This document shows positions 34,824 to 46,541 of a stretch of 64,000 bases of DNA, in pieces. Positions within the stretch are counted from its first letter, which is position 1. Every line of letters starts with the position of its first letter. The translations under genes were made by a program, and so were the position numbers. Under the pieces are notes generated by a model. The model worked only from the letters and a program-made list of their open reading frames with translations. It did not search any database and had not been told where the DNA came from. The DNA is taken from contig OY740772.1 of assembly GCA_963513935.1 (NCBI GenBank), positions 12,928,098 through 12,992,097 on the forward strand, in the 5' to 3' direction. Source of the DNA: Aphrophora alni. Lineage: Eukaryota; Arthropoda; Insecta; Hemiptera; Aphrophoridae.

Positions 34824-35869
34824 CTGAAAAAACAAATTTAAAACAATTTGAACTAAATTTTTTGTAATGAACATTTAAGTTATTTCATTAAGTGAAATTT
34901 TAAATAAATTTAGAAACGTAAATTGAAATGAAGGTTTAACTTGAGAGCGAAAGAAACATGTATTTAGAAATTATGTCTTAACATCAATAGTTAGAAAAAG
35001 TAAATTCAAGCTATGAATTACTCTTAACACCATAGATAAAGAAATATCTACTGATTCTATCCATTATAGTAATTTGGGTATAAATATATACAGAACGTTA
35101 CAAAAGTATAGATAGAATTTGATAACCTTTGAACGAATAACAGCAGAAAAATATGAATTAGACAACACCTTTTTTTCTTTCCTTTTTTTTATATAAAAGA
35201 TGAGACAATGGAATTTGACAATTTACAATGAACAGTGGAAATTAGCCCTAACAAGTGGTAAGAACAAGAGCAATATTTGTGTTACTTGACAGAACCGTGC
35301 AGCCTGTGTTCAGTGCTAAACAGTAAACATAGACAATCAGTCATTACATTTTATTTCTTTATTTTCATTTCGACCAGTACACAAATGGAATAGAACTAAT
35401 CAACAAATATACAATCTAAGGAAGGGAACATACAAAAATCTAGGCGCATGGCATTAAAAAAACAAAATCAATAAACAGATAAAACAAAATAATAGTCTAA
35501 TTTTAAACAAATATAAAGTAAATATTTAAATAAATTAATAATTTAAAAAAGCACAGAATAATAAATAAATATAACAATAACTACTTGTACAACTAATCAA
35601 ACCATAAAAGTAACAAAAGAAATTTACTATAAAACAATAAAATTTAATAATAATAAAATATATACAATAAAATAAACTTTGCAAAGAAAATGAGCTCGCC
35701 TCTGCCAAACAAAAACATGGTGCATTAATTCATTCACCAAATAAAACAACAGACAAGGCCCTAAAGCCGTAAAAATGTACATAGACCCTAAATTAGAAAT
35801 GTTGTCTAATTCATAAATGAAACACTTGTTTGTGTAGGGAGTTTATCATATAATCTATACTGTTATGCA

Positions 35870-35924
<55 letters not shown>

Positions 35925-38900
35925 AGCATTTCTGGTGTTGTAACTGTGAATGTCCTTGGGTTGGATGCGATCACTCTTAGACTTGAAATAGAGAACAACT
36001 TCAAGTATATACATACTTGAAAATGGATACTTACGTATTATATAGAAATGGGTATTACGGACCAGTGAATAGATTAGGTTAAGGCAAAGTACCAGATAGA
36101 ACAGCTCAAAATTAATGGTGACTATTTTGAAACATGTTGAGTCAGGTTAGGTTAGGTTAATTTTATTAAAAGTATGTTCAATACCAATGAAAATCTGTGG
36201 TTTATATTCCTAACAAAATAAATTAAGGTCAACAACTTTACTTGTTGTAAATGGCGCATTTTGATACATAATATTAAAAAAGTGATTATACAGTGAAACA
36301 CCTCAAATCCGAACTAATTGGGGCTGAAGCTTGTTCGGATTTTAATTTTTTCAGATTAGCCGAAAAATGTTCAAAATTCAATAGCCAGCCATAGATACAG
36401 TACACTACCGTACATAATACTGTAGAAGGGTGGTTGGTTTGGTGTGCACCGAGTGAGGTTAGTGACCTTGACTTATGAGCTGGCGAGCGAGAGGCCATTG
36501 TTGTTAGGCAGACCTGCGCTAAAAATACAGTAGAATACTGCAGTCTAGTTTCCGGTTATTTGACATTAGTCAGTTTGCATCTGTTGTACTGTGCATATCG
36601 ATCTGCTGTCATCGTTGGCTTTAATTGTGTTTTCCATTTTTGTTTAAGTTGTGTTACATTTTAATTTTATTGTTAACTGTGTTGATAATTGTTTTTATTA
36701 AGATAAGCAAACACAGTTCGTGTACCTACCTTTGAACAAAAACTGAAATTTTTTAAACGTCTCAATACAGGGGAGAGTTTAATTAAGTTAGAGTTTAACG
36801 GGGTAGGCAAATAGACAATCAGTGATTGGAAGAAAAATTGTGTGAAAATTGAACAGTTTTGTAATGCGACTAATGAAAAAACTTTAAAACAGTGTCATCA
36901 TATGGCAGTTTCTGTTAATGAAAAAATTGATGAAACAGTTTTTCTGTGGTTTTCACGAGAGCGATAAAAAGGAATGCCTATTAGTGGCCCATTAATACAA
37001 GAGAATGCATTGCAGCTGAATGGTAATTTAGCCTTTACTACCATCAACGGTTGGTTGGATCGGTGGAAGAAAAGGCATGGCATCAGGCAACTATTGATAA
37101 ACGGGAAGAAATTTTCGGCTGACAACTTCTGCAGAGTTTCAAAATGAATTCGCTGATTTGATTGGATCAGAAAACTTCTCACTGTAGCAAATTTACAATT
37201 CAGACGAGACAGGATTGAACTTCAAAGCACAAAAAGTCTTGCTTCTCACGAGGAATCTTCTGCACTGGGTCTAAAAAGAAACAAACAGTGTCTTACAGTT
37301 TTAGCGTGCAGTAACGCACAGGATCACACAAATTTCCTTTGATGGTGATTGGAAAATCTGGCAAACCAAGAGCCCTGAAAAACATGAATTCTCTCCTTGT
37401 ATATTACAGGAATGAAAACAAGGCATGGATGACGGCTTCTCTTTTCAAGGAGTGGTTCGACAAACAATTTGTACCATCTGTGACAAAAATCAATGAAGAA
37501 AATGGACTACCACTTCGAGCACTTCTACTGATAGATAACGCCCCTTCCCACTCTTCGGATATGCGATTAGTATGTGGGGACATAAAAGCTATTTTTCTGC
37601 CCTCCAATGTTACCTTACTCCTTCAGCCAATGGATCAGGGTGTTCTACAGAATGTAATGTTAAACTACAGGAAAATACTCCTACAGTTTCAGATTGAAAA
37701 TAACTCTATTTCTATTCTTAAAATTTGAAGAAAATTACAATTAAAGATGTTATTTATTGGGCCGCCGAATCCTGGCAAAACAAGTGTGAACTTACTTCGG
37801 AGATCTTGGAAGAAGCTTTGGCCAAGCCTGGAGTTCGTGACAACACCTACCACACAATATGATGGCAGTGAGATTCTACATCTTGTACCAAGTTGTGAAG
37901 ATGCTGGAGAAGGTTACCTAGAGTAGGCAACAGTTGATGTCATTGAATGAACAAGAAATAGTGAATCTGGTCCAAAGTCAACATGACAGGTAGTATCTAG
38001 TAGTGACTGTGAGGAAGAAGAAGCTTCTACAGAGATTCTGAATTATACTGATGTTGCTTCTGCTCTTGACGTCGCATTGCACTTCGTAAAACAACACAAA
38101 TCAGCCACACCAAGTGATGTCATGTTCATGCGACAATGGCACACTATTGCCTCCGTAGGAAGGTTTTCGTCACTTCGGCAATTGGAGATAATAGATTTCA
38201 AGTGAAAGAACTAGTTATTGTGTGATATTATTATTTACAGTATTTTCTTTTGTAATGTGATTAACATAAAAAATACTATAATACTGAAGCTTGTTCTGCG
38301 TTTTAATCCTGAAAATTTACGTAATTAAGCAAATATGTACAGTATCTGTATTGTATACTTTTTTTTAGTTATACAGTACTGTAGTAATTGTAATGTATTT
38401 TTTAAAATTTGTACTCAAAATAAATGATTTTTTCTTACTTCGTGTTTTTTGCACACCTAAATTAATCACAAAAACCCATTAGGATTTCGGATTTGAGGGG
38501 TTTCACTGTAATTCTATAATCGATTAATAAAATTCTAAAAACAAAACCTAAGGTTTTAAATAGATTAATCTTGTCAGATGAGACACATTTTTATTTTAGT
38601 AGTAATGTTAGCAAACAAAATTTTCATTGGATGTGCATTGTATAACAAAAACCCAATACATGTACACAAACAACCACAGTATAGTCTCAAAGATACTGTA
38701 TGGTGTAGACTTCAATAATAGACATGATAAGCGATCAGAAGTCATTTCATCAGGCTCCTGAATGTGGGGATGTCAAGTTAACTGAATGCCCTTGTTTCAA
38801 TTCTGCATTTCTCTGGGATAACACCATTTTTCCTTCCTTTTATTCTGGAGGTTGAGGCTCATTGCAATGAGACACAATGAGATCACCTTCTTAGATACAT

Positions 38901-41900
38901 ACAACATTAAAAACAAACCATTAAAACTTACTTGCACGTTTTGTTAGGAACTGCTGAAGAAGCATTTTCATTGCTTGTAAATCTTGACGGTGACAAAGAT
39001 TGTGTAGGTGGAGAGAATGATGGTAAAGGTAGACCACAAGTTCTCACATGAACCAATAACGTACGTTTCTGTAAAAATTCTTTGCCACATACAGGGCAAG
39101 CCTCTGGGTTACGACCATGTTGACGCTCATGGTTAACTAACTCAAATTTACGTAGAAATCCAGCTCCACAATCAGGACATATAAATGGGCGTTGTCCACC
39201 ATGAAACCTAGAGTGCATTACCAGATGTTCCTCTCGAGAAAACGATTCATCACAGACCTGAAATTTTTAAATGATAGATATACTATTTTATTTATGTTTG
39301 TATTATTCTGCAACATGAGTTAGATAATGAAATAGATTAATTTATTAAAATAATTATTTCAAGTGTAAAATATATGACCTAGAATAGGAATTGAACCTAG
39401 GATCTTTGGATTTACGCATCAATGCTCTACCAAAAATGAGCTCTTGATCGCTTCCCAGTATAGGGCATACATTTCTCACTTGACTTTGTTTTTGGTGCAA
39501 TATACTGGGAAGCGATCAAGGATAGCTCAGTTGGTATAGCCAAAGGTCTTGGGTTCAATTCCCAGTCTAGGCTGTATATTTTTCACTTGAAATAGTAATT
39601 TAATTAATAACATTAGCTTGGTAAAAAAATGTATAAATGTTGAAATCAATATCATTAATTTATTATTTTTTACAAATTTTTAATACAGAAATTAAATCCT
39701 GTGATCTCCTTTGTGGAAATGCCAACTTGGGAAACTGTGAAATGTCCATTCTTTCTACTCATAAGTCATTTACTACAATTTTTAATTTATTGTATTATTT
39801 GTCGAGTTGTCGAGATAATACAAATATCTATTTAAACACCTTATTCGGATTACCAAAGTAAATGAAAAGTTGAACATTTGTTGGGAAAAATTATTGTAAG
39901 CTCAATTAATTTTATAATTATACTTTTTCCGATAACTGAAAGTTGTTATAGATTGAAAACATTCGAAAAATTGATGATGATGGTGTTTTCTAATGTATTA
40001 GCTATCGTTTCATTTCATACTGGAAGATCCAGTTTAGTCACAAGTGATGATTCTTTTGAAAAGATTGGGGTCGGCATCAAAATTCCTGCACCATGCCAAT
40101 GCAAATTTTCTCTCAGAGTTCTTTTTATGATAACATCTTGACATCATGTTAAGATCCTCACGAAAATATATTTACTCAATGTTTTTTTCAATATTCACAG
40201 CTTTAATATCATTTGCACAACAAATTGGCAGTCTTCTTGAACAAATTTTCTTCAGTTTTTTAAGTGGAAGGTCATACAGGGTGTTCATCCTATCTACGTT
40301 TTAATGTCCTTTATTGAATCTTTTGTGCCACTCAAACACATATGTACAAAATATGCAGTCTTCCCTTCGTAGTCTCAGTAAACATTCCGATGGTGTTTTG
40401 ATCAATTTAACTAAACATTTCAAATCATAGAGGTTTTAGCATGTCCAAGACCTCTGCTAAAAAGAGCCAAATTAGTTCTCACTGTTTTCTATAAAAGATA
40501 GAAACACATCTTGTTATTTAACCCTCCAAGTGCTGATTATATTAGTCCTCAGTGCTAAGCTAATTCAACGCTCTGCCCAAGGTTTTTATTATTACAGGAA
40601 ATGATACACTTTTATTGGCTGAAATATGACACATTATACATCAATATTTTCAGGAAAAACCATAGAACAAAATGAAATAAAATTTAAACATACCACTTTA
40701 AAATTGAGGTCAGCTTCAACTCATATCCGCAAAAAATAAAAATTTCGTTTGTCCATTTAGTGACAACGTAGGTAATAACTAAATTATGATAATCCAATTT
40801 CTAATATATACAAAATGTAGCAAATTTTGTTACAAAACTAGAAATGTAACATAAGTACCACTTTCTTTTCTTCATAATCTCAACATCATTGTAAACATTC
40901 ATGCATACATAAACTTCAAATTCAGTAATTTCGCCCACTGTGTGACACCTACATCCAACTTTTGCAAATTAGTGTGCTCTATTACTGTGTCTTTTGAAAG
41001 TATTGGCATTTAACCTTTGAATATCATGTATTTACTAAAATTAGTTATTATAAATATGTAATACACACACAAAAAAAACAAAACAGAAACAAACATTTTG
41101 ATTCCTACACCGGAGTTACCGCTTTCATCACTAGCGGTATCACTTTCACACAAACAGTTATGAATACCACTTGAATTGCCAAGTTCACTCATTATTATAA
41201 ATTATGTGTAATACTACACTAAAAACACTACTGATACACTAAATAATCAATAATTGGTAGATACAATAATAAAAAAAAAAGGATCTACCAAAATAATATA
41301 GACAAAAACACTAAACAACCATTCACTGCCGGGACACAGCAGTAAACATCAACAGTAAACATCAAATTGTCTTTTACAGGCTTGCTAACAATGATTTTTT
41401 CTTATAACCATAGATAAAATTGTGCAAAATGAATAGAGCGACTTTTACTCAGAGTTACTATATAAAATACATCTACTTTGGAAAAAAGTTACTGTTTGTA
41501 TATCGATTTTAGCAAACCTTGTTTAATTAGATCGCGATCGCGACTTTAGCACTGTGGCGGCGGCAAAATAGATCGCGATCGCGACCCTTAGCACTTGGAG
41601 GGTTAATAGTCACACCTCGCTTATTAGGAAAAATCCCTTTAGAAGTTACAATTTTCATCCAATTCTGAAAAATAATTGAGAATACTATGGAGGCTGTTTT
41701 GCTCCATACTTATACGGTTGTAGAGATAGATAATGTGGATGAATACTTTTACTGCAACTTATAAAAAAAAACATAGTTTTTACAGTGTTAATATATTACC
41801 TGACAAGAGAAAGGTCTCTCTCCAGAATGAAATTTGATGTGTGTTGTGAGATGTCGCTTTTGAGGAAATCTACGACCACATTCGGGACATTCAAAGGGTC

Positions 41901-44900
41901 GATCTCTACTGTGCACTCTTTCATGGCTCACCTAAAAACAATTAAATATTGTTATAGGTATGAATAAGACTTTTTTTATTATAGAAAAAAGATATTGGGA
42001 GACCTTAATGTTTACTTTTACTATAGTAATAACCTATATTATAAATCATTTGATTTTGTTTTTATTTATGTTCATTAGACTAATGATACAGGGCAGTCTC
42101 TACAACCGAGCTATAGAGTCACACCACTTCACTTTTATGGTTTGGCATTACAGTAGTGTTGATAGTATGAAAGCCTTTTTTCCCATACAAAGCCGATGAT
42201 GGCTTTAAAAAAGACATTAATTATTCAACCTTCCTGGAAATCCAATAATTCCTATACTTTTTTTCATAACCACTCTTGGCACCTTGAAACAAAGTTAAGG
42301 ATAATTAAATGCAATGATGAACTATTTCTTCATTTGGATGTGAAATTTGATTGCAGATGAAGAAAATAACATGAAACAGTTTAAAAATATTTTGTTGAGG
42401 ATAGGAATCGATTTTGCTTACTAGTTATTGGTCAGATTATGAGGAACTTTATGAAATTGAGGACAGTAATAAATGGAGAGCTTTTCCCCCCTTCATGTTT
42501 AAAGATGAAAAACCTTTAGGTTATCATCGCCTTATAAAAAAAAAAAAAAACCCCTCTAATAATGGAGGTGGTTTAAGCATGCAAGGAAAGGAGAAGGAAA
42601 CATTGTCTGAGAAGCATTGGAGTGTAATCCTGCAGGGATGATTCAGAAGCCTCGAAACACATAGAGGAAAGAATAAAGTGCTTCGATCTGCATGCTTCTT
42701 GAGCTCATTCATACATTTGGTACTTCAGACTCTATTATAAGGGAAGAATTATTGTTGTTTACAGTTTGTTTTTACAATGGAAATGTTTAGTTTAAAAGAC
42801 ATACCGGCTGTGAACTACAGACTATTATACATTTGTTTAATTTATAACATTTGAATCCACCAGAGCTTCATCTCCAGATTAAAGAAATGTACAGATATAA
42901 TCAAATAAATGATGGAATGGTGAGAAAATGGGTTTGACAGTGTAACGAAATGACAAGTATACTGGCAGTTGAATTGGAAGGAATGTTCCTGTTTTGTGGT
43001 CACCAAGAAGCCTTGATCTGACCCCTGTGAACTTTTCCTTCTGAGGTTATGCTAAGAACATTGTCTAAGCTGAGACATTTCTACATTTATGAGAATCACT
43101 GCTGTCATAGTGACTGTTACTCCTGGTATGATCGAGCATACCTGAGTAAACAATATCGCCTAGATGTTTGCTGAGGTTTTCGAAGTTAACCGAAACAGTT
43201 GAGCTAAGTTGAGCCAATGCACTCGACCTGACCTTTCGATACGGTTGCTTGAGATGTTGAAACACAAGTTCAACCTCGAGTTCCCTGTATGCTGACAGTT
43301 TGTTTGAATCAATAGTTGTTGCCAGGTGGTTTGTTATCAGTTGTGATTCGCTTTGTACATGTTCTAAGAATGAGTGGTAAATGTAAAAGAGTTGTTGTTT
43401 CGTTAGAAACAAAGTTTACTGCTATAAAGAAGGTTAGACAATGGAGAATCTATTAAAAAAGTGAACACACAACCGAGGTTTGTTTATATCGTTTCTCAGC
43501 TGCGAGGGATGGGAAGTCCGGTAATGGCTCTATACTAGAACCTGAAGCCCTAGAATTTCATAAGAAGTTTATCGATGGAGAAGAAAATTTTACGGCTAGC
43601 GATGGGTAAAAGAGAAGTATGATATATATATAAGACAATTGAACATCGCTGGTGAGAGACATTCTGCAAATTAGAGCGAGATTACTGATTTTCAAACATA
43701 ATTCAAGGAGCTCATTTTACAGTCTGGAGTTAGCTCTGATCAGCTTTTCAACTCTGATGAGACAGGGCTTAATTACTAAATGTTCCCAACCAAAACGTTA
43801 GCAGCAAGAGATGTGGAATCTGCCCCAAGGATTTAAAGATTGAAAGAAAGAATGATGATTTTAGCATACTACAATGATTCTGGTTCCCTCAAACTAAGGT
43901 CCTTACTGATAAACAAATCTAAAAGCCCAAGCGCCTTTAAAAACTTAAATGTGAAGGGTTTACCTACATCATACACAAACCAGAAAAACATGGATAGATT
44001 CACACATTTTTAAAGATTGGTTTTTCAAGGAGTTAGTTCCTATAGTTGAGACATTTCAAAAAAACAAAAAGCTTCCTTGAAAAGAAATTTTATTATTGGA
44101 GAATGCTCCCTTTTTCAGATATTAATGAACTATCAAACGATGAGATAAAAACTTTATTTTACCACCAAATGTCACATCCTTGGTTCAACCCCTTGATCTG
44201 AGAGTTCTTGAAACATTTGAAAGGAATTATTGTAGAAGATTCTTACAGTTGTTGATAGCAAAGTTAGATGAAGGAATGACTGTTACAGAAGCTCTCAAAG
44301 TAGTTACAATTAAAGATGTTTACTGGACTGATATAATGAAATTAAACAAAAAACTCACACACTGATGGTTTGAAGGTAATAAAGACACCTCTCATGTACA
44401 TTGAGCAACAAGAGGAGACCACAGTGCATGATTTCCTGTTGCTTAAATGTTGGTGCAGCCTCGTCGCTAAGAAGAGATGCAAGACACTGATACAAAAAAC
44501 GATAAAAGACTTCTTTAATATTGAAATTAATTTACATGGTCTATATCTGTTATTGTATTGTATGCAGTACATTAATAAATGCTTGATATCACATTAATAT
44601 AGTTAATTTTGTAAATTCAAAAATCCCCTATCTCCTGTATTACCGAGTTTTTTTGTACCCGAGCCTCAGTCTCAATTAACTTGGATAATCGAGAGTCTAT
44701 TGTATTTTCTACATTTTTTGTTATATAAATTAATAATTTACCTGAACCATAAGCTTAGTTATTTTACCTCGAAATCATGGAGACATTTTCATATAAAACT
44801 ACTAGTTACTAAAATAGAAAATATTCAGATTCACATGGTCTTATTACTATATATTAAGGCCATATTAAAATATCACTTACAAGATGGTGTTTAAGTGTAA

Positions 44901-45544
44901 AGGTTTTACTGCATTCTGGGCATTTATACGGCCGATCTGAAGTGTGAAGAAGAAGATGCGTACTCAAACAGTGTTTTAGTGCAAAACTTTTACCACATTC
45001 TGGACAAACATGTGGACGTTCTCCTGTATGTACACGCATGTGTGTTGTTAGATGATGTTTCATTAAAAAAGTTTTTCCACATTCTTCACAACTATGAGGT
45101 CGTTGTTTAGCCATCACCATTGTAGGTTTCTCTATCGTACTATCTTGTAACTGACTGGATCCACCAGTATTCTGTGATCCTATACTATTACCAGGCAATG
45201 AATTAATAGATGCTGAAACTTTTTTCTGAAAATATTCAGATTCACAAGGTGGAAGCGGTAGTGCAGGAGCCAGAAAATGTCTTGCTTCATCATTCATGAA
45301 AAACATACTTCGAAACATTAGATTATTATTCATTGTCATGTCGACTTCTTTAAGTTCTGATTCATACGCATCAAAATCTGCTGATTTTGATGTATCACAG
45401 TCGGATTTGTTGGTTTTCATATGGTTTATTTTTCTTTTACAAGAACCAAAAACAATACTTTCTTAAGATAATTTAATCCAAAATTTGTAAGAAGTTCTAA
45501 TTTAAGTTTTGATGAAACATTAGCAGCATTATTTTGACTCACAT
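33680..45544 (-). CDS. C2H2 zinc-finger protein gene, four coding exons, 713 residues
   Basis: Probable nuclear DNA-binding protein. The exons 45420-44881, 41931-41800, 39257-38932 and 34823-33680 have GT donors and AG acceptors and join in frame, with fingers restored across each junction, which strongly supports the model. The start ATG at 45420 is the first in frame after an upstream TAA. A good acceptor (ATTTCAG before 45544) suggests a further 5' noncoding exon. There are ten fingers: residues 111-131, 139-159, 167-187, 195-215, 223-243, 251-271, 278-298, 332-352, 390-410 and 422-442. Finger 7 ends in Cys instead of His. Residues 443-713 form a Q/N/S/H-rich low-complexity tail with an HHHH run. 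No BTB, KRAB or ZAD domain is visible. Target and orthology are unknown. All introns are loaded with transposons. Confidence 0.9.
35873..35922. repeat. (TA)n microsatellite
   Basis: About 25 TA units within intron 3. The overlapping minus frame with an YIYIYI run is a shadow of it. Confidence 0.95.
36145..36160 (+). repeat. Short TTAGG tract
   Basis: GGTTAGGTTAGGTTAA, an insect-telomere-type unit repeated twice with partial copies, within intron 3. Confidence 0.6.
36291..38508 (+). mobile_element. Tigger/pogo transposon, full-length but decayed
   Basis: The ends CAGTGAAACACCTCAAATCC and GGATTTGAGGGGTTTCACTG are near-perfect inverted repeats flanked by TA on both sides (36289-36290 and 38509-38510). 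The length is 2218 bp. It sits in intron 3 of the zinc-finger gene, in the opposite orientation to that gene. Its transposase is a pseudogene. Confidence 0.92.
36730..37990 (+). pseudogene. Tigger/pogo (DDE_1) transposase pseudogene
   Basis: In order, across frame changes: [20 protein letters not shown] (first HTH), [28 protein letters not shown] and [13 protein letters not shown] (CENP-B-type second HTH, 36950-37090), then a broken stretch. An open frame at 37339-37728 contains [34 protein letters not shown] (second catalytic Asp) and [20 protein letters not shown] (third Asp). The tail reads [15 protein letters not shown]. This matches the cut-and-paste transposase of Tigger elements. Stops at 36964, near 37147 and 37726, plus frameshifts, rule out function as it stands. 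The 129-residue open frame is the best-preserved catalytic core in the window. Confidence 0.9.
38932..39257 (-). CDS. Zinc-finger gene, coding exon 3
   Basis: Acceptor TTTCAG|GTC at 39257, donor CAA|GTAAGT at 38932. It has 108 full codons plus two bases. It completes finger 5, gives finger 6 and the C2HC-type finger 7 ([12 protein letters not shown]...HVRTC), then a proline/serine linker ([18 protein letters not shown]) and the first Cys of finger 8. Confidence 0.92.
39333..39612. repeat. Inverted pair of tRNA-derived SINEs
   Basis: The right copy (plus, about 39500-39610) has an exact A box TAGCTCAGTTGG (39523-39534) and B box GGTTCAATTCC (39552-39562). The left copy (minus, about 39457-39333) has the B box GGTTCAATTCC and a decayed A box, but keeps 17 bases that the right copy lacks. 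Both share the 5' leader TATACTGGGAAGCGATCAAG and the 3' tail TTTTTCACTTGAAAT, so they are the same family, head to head, about 50 bp apart. The source tRNA cannot be assigned safely. It lies in intron 2 of the zinc-finger gene. Confidence 0.75.
40010..40500 (-). pseudogene. Mariner-type transposase remnant
   Basis: Minus-strand frames in order: [30 protein letters not shown] (typical end of the mariner helix-turn-helix domain), later [20 protein letters not shown] and TCD, then a stop where the catalytic motif should continue (TCDETW in relatives). Several shifts occur between these. It is related to, but distinct from, the copies at 61-63 kb. It lies in intron 2. Confidence 0.65.
40522..41602. 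mobile_element. Non-autonomous piggyBac element with TTAA duplication
   Basis: The ends CCCTCCAAGTGCT and AGCACTTGGAGGG are perfect 13-bp inverted repeats flanked on both sides by TTAA (40518-40521 and 41603-41606), diagnostic of piggyBac. The right subterminal region has two copies of AGATCGCGATCGCGAC (41529-41544 and 41571-41586). A 60-codon minus frame from 41192 begins [20 protein letters not shown], with an acidic Ser/Asp/Glu-rich stretch like a piggyBac transposase N-terminus; the rest is lost. Confidence 0.92.
41800..41931 (-). CDS. Zinc-finger gene, coding exon 2
   Basis: 132 bases, 44 codons, phase 0 at both ends: acceptor TTTTTAG|GTG at 41931 and donor CAG|GTAATA at 41800. It completes finger 3 (VSHERVH), gives finger 4 ([20 protein letters not shown]) and the first Cys of finger 5. 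It is too short to be seen as an open frame on its own; it was found from its neighbours' phases and motifs. Confidence 0.92.
42780..43330 (+). pseudogene. Tc1/mariner-like transposase remnant, internally deleted
   Basis: Plus-strand fragments: [20 protein letters not shown] and WV (N-terminal HTH), then directly [13 protein letters not shown] (normally WPPRSPDLTPLDF, around the last catalytic residue), and [18 protein letters not shown] (C-terminal VTPEML segment). The order is right but the middle catalytic domain is missing, so this is an internal deletion derivative. It is in zinc-finger intron 1. Confidence 0.6.
43372..44695 (+). pseudogene. JRK/Tigger-like (DDE_1) transposase pseudogene
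   Basis: It starts near ATG 43371 with [20 protein letters not shown] (first HTH). It continues in shifted frames as [22 protein letters not shown], [18 protein letters not shown] (first catalytic Asp, NSDETG), [32 protein letters not shown] (in place of the DNAP motif), [20 protein letters not shown] and [16 protein letters not shown], ending at a stop at 44363. The motif set is that of Jerky/Tigger transposases. A terminal-like GGATAATCGAGAGTCTATTG lies at 44681-44700; no left end was found. It is in zinc-finger intron 1. Confidence 0.8.
44881..45420 (-). CDS. Zinc-finger gene, coding exon 1
   Basis: Encodes residues 1-180, ending in phase 0 at the donor CTT|GTAAGT (44881/44880). It holds an acidic and serine-rich N-terminal region with [16 protein letters not shown] leading into finger 1, finger 2 and the first half of finger 3. 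The linkers are of TGERPH and TSDRPY type, as in sequence-specific C2H2 proteins. Confidence 0.92.
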
Positions 45545-46069
45545 CTGAAATGAAAAAGATATTGTTATTGTTAATTAATAAAAAGAATTATAAAATAGAA
45601 TTAGTGATGTGGATTGAGTAGATATCCAAAAGATATACGGTAGAACACTTCTAATTTTAACTAACTGGAACTAGGGTTATTAAAAAACAGTTAACTTTCG
45701 TGATTATGTACTGATTTTTATGAAATTTATTTTTTCCGGATTTTGAAATCATTACGCATAGTATAGTGAATTAGATTCATGTAACGCTGCAACATACTTC
45801 TCTTACAGTTAACACGACTAGATCCCCAGCACACTTGTCTCGAAAACCAGTGTTCTTGTATTAGTCAAATAAAATCGTTGCGATCATCATTACATTTCTG
45901 AGTACCGTATATAAATTATTATAACACACTTCTATCTATATTTAAATAATATTATTTTGTACATATTATAAACATATATATATATATATTCAAATTTTAT
46001 AACGACCCAATCAGTCGGAAAGCTTTGTGGTACTCACTGTGTCCATTATGGTAATGATTGTCATGATTG

Positions 46070-46113
<44 letters not shown>

Positions 46114-46541
46114 TAATCAAGCTATTTCTAAAATAATGCAGTTTCTTTGACAACATTTAATCTTATATAGTAATGATATCTCCAATAAAGAGTTCTCTCA
46201 ATTACCTAACATTTTGAGTGGTAATTTTAACACAAATTTGCTTCAAAGGGAGCACAACTTTTTACTGAATTCTTAGATTTTAAATTTAACTTGAAAATGA
46301 ACAATAATTCCAATGTATCCACCACTAAATCGAGAAGTACAATTGACAATGTATTCAGTTGAAATTTAAACAAATTATAACAAGAAACATTCATTCTATA
46401 ATTTTGTTATCATAAAGAATATTTTTATGATATATTCTTCTCTTATTTTATATTTGTCTCTTTTCTGGAATATGAATCTGTGGAAACTTTGCAATAATAA
46501 TAAATCAAAATATTCAACAAATTATGTATAGCCCTACTCAC
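45545..46541. other. AT-rich DNA upstream of the zinc-finger coding exons
   Basis: Expected to hold the 5' noncoding exon or promoter of the zinc-finger gene, but I could not place either. (TA)n tracts lie at 45975-45990 and 46072-46111. A short TA-flanked unit at about 45639-45915 has ends reading ACGGTA and TACCGT, too short to call. Confidence 0.4.

Larger units (their letters stand above)
34824..36288. other. Zinc-finger intron 3, 3' half: AT-rich DNA
   Basis: No exon seen. About 35410-35690 is strongly strand-asymmetric (A-rich, T-poor on plus, many 'aataaa' words), as in the untranslated tail of a minus-strand retroelement; the family is not identified. Confidence 0.4.

Noticed and set aside
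35811..36014. Minus frame with a long YIYIYI run
   Set aside because: Translation of a (TA)n microsatellite.
36898..37182. 94-codon minus frame
   Set aside because: Antisense shadow of the Tigger transposase helix-turn-helix region on plus.
37404..37607. 67-codon minus frame
   Set aside because: Antisense shadow of the Tigger catalytic core.
39500..39597. Functional tRNA gene
   Set aside because: A and B boxes are present, but the anticodon arm is deleted in this copy and the acceptor stem does not pair; it is a SINE head.
45639..45915. Possible TA-flanked Tigger MITE
   Set aside because: Only about six terminal bases match (ACGGTA/TACCGT); the right end does not match Tigger termini.
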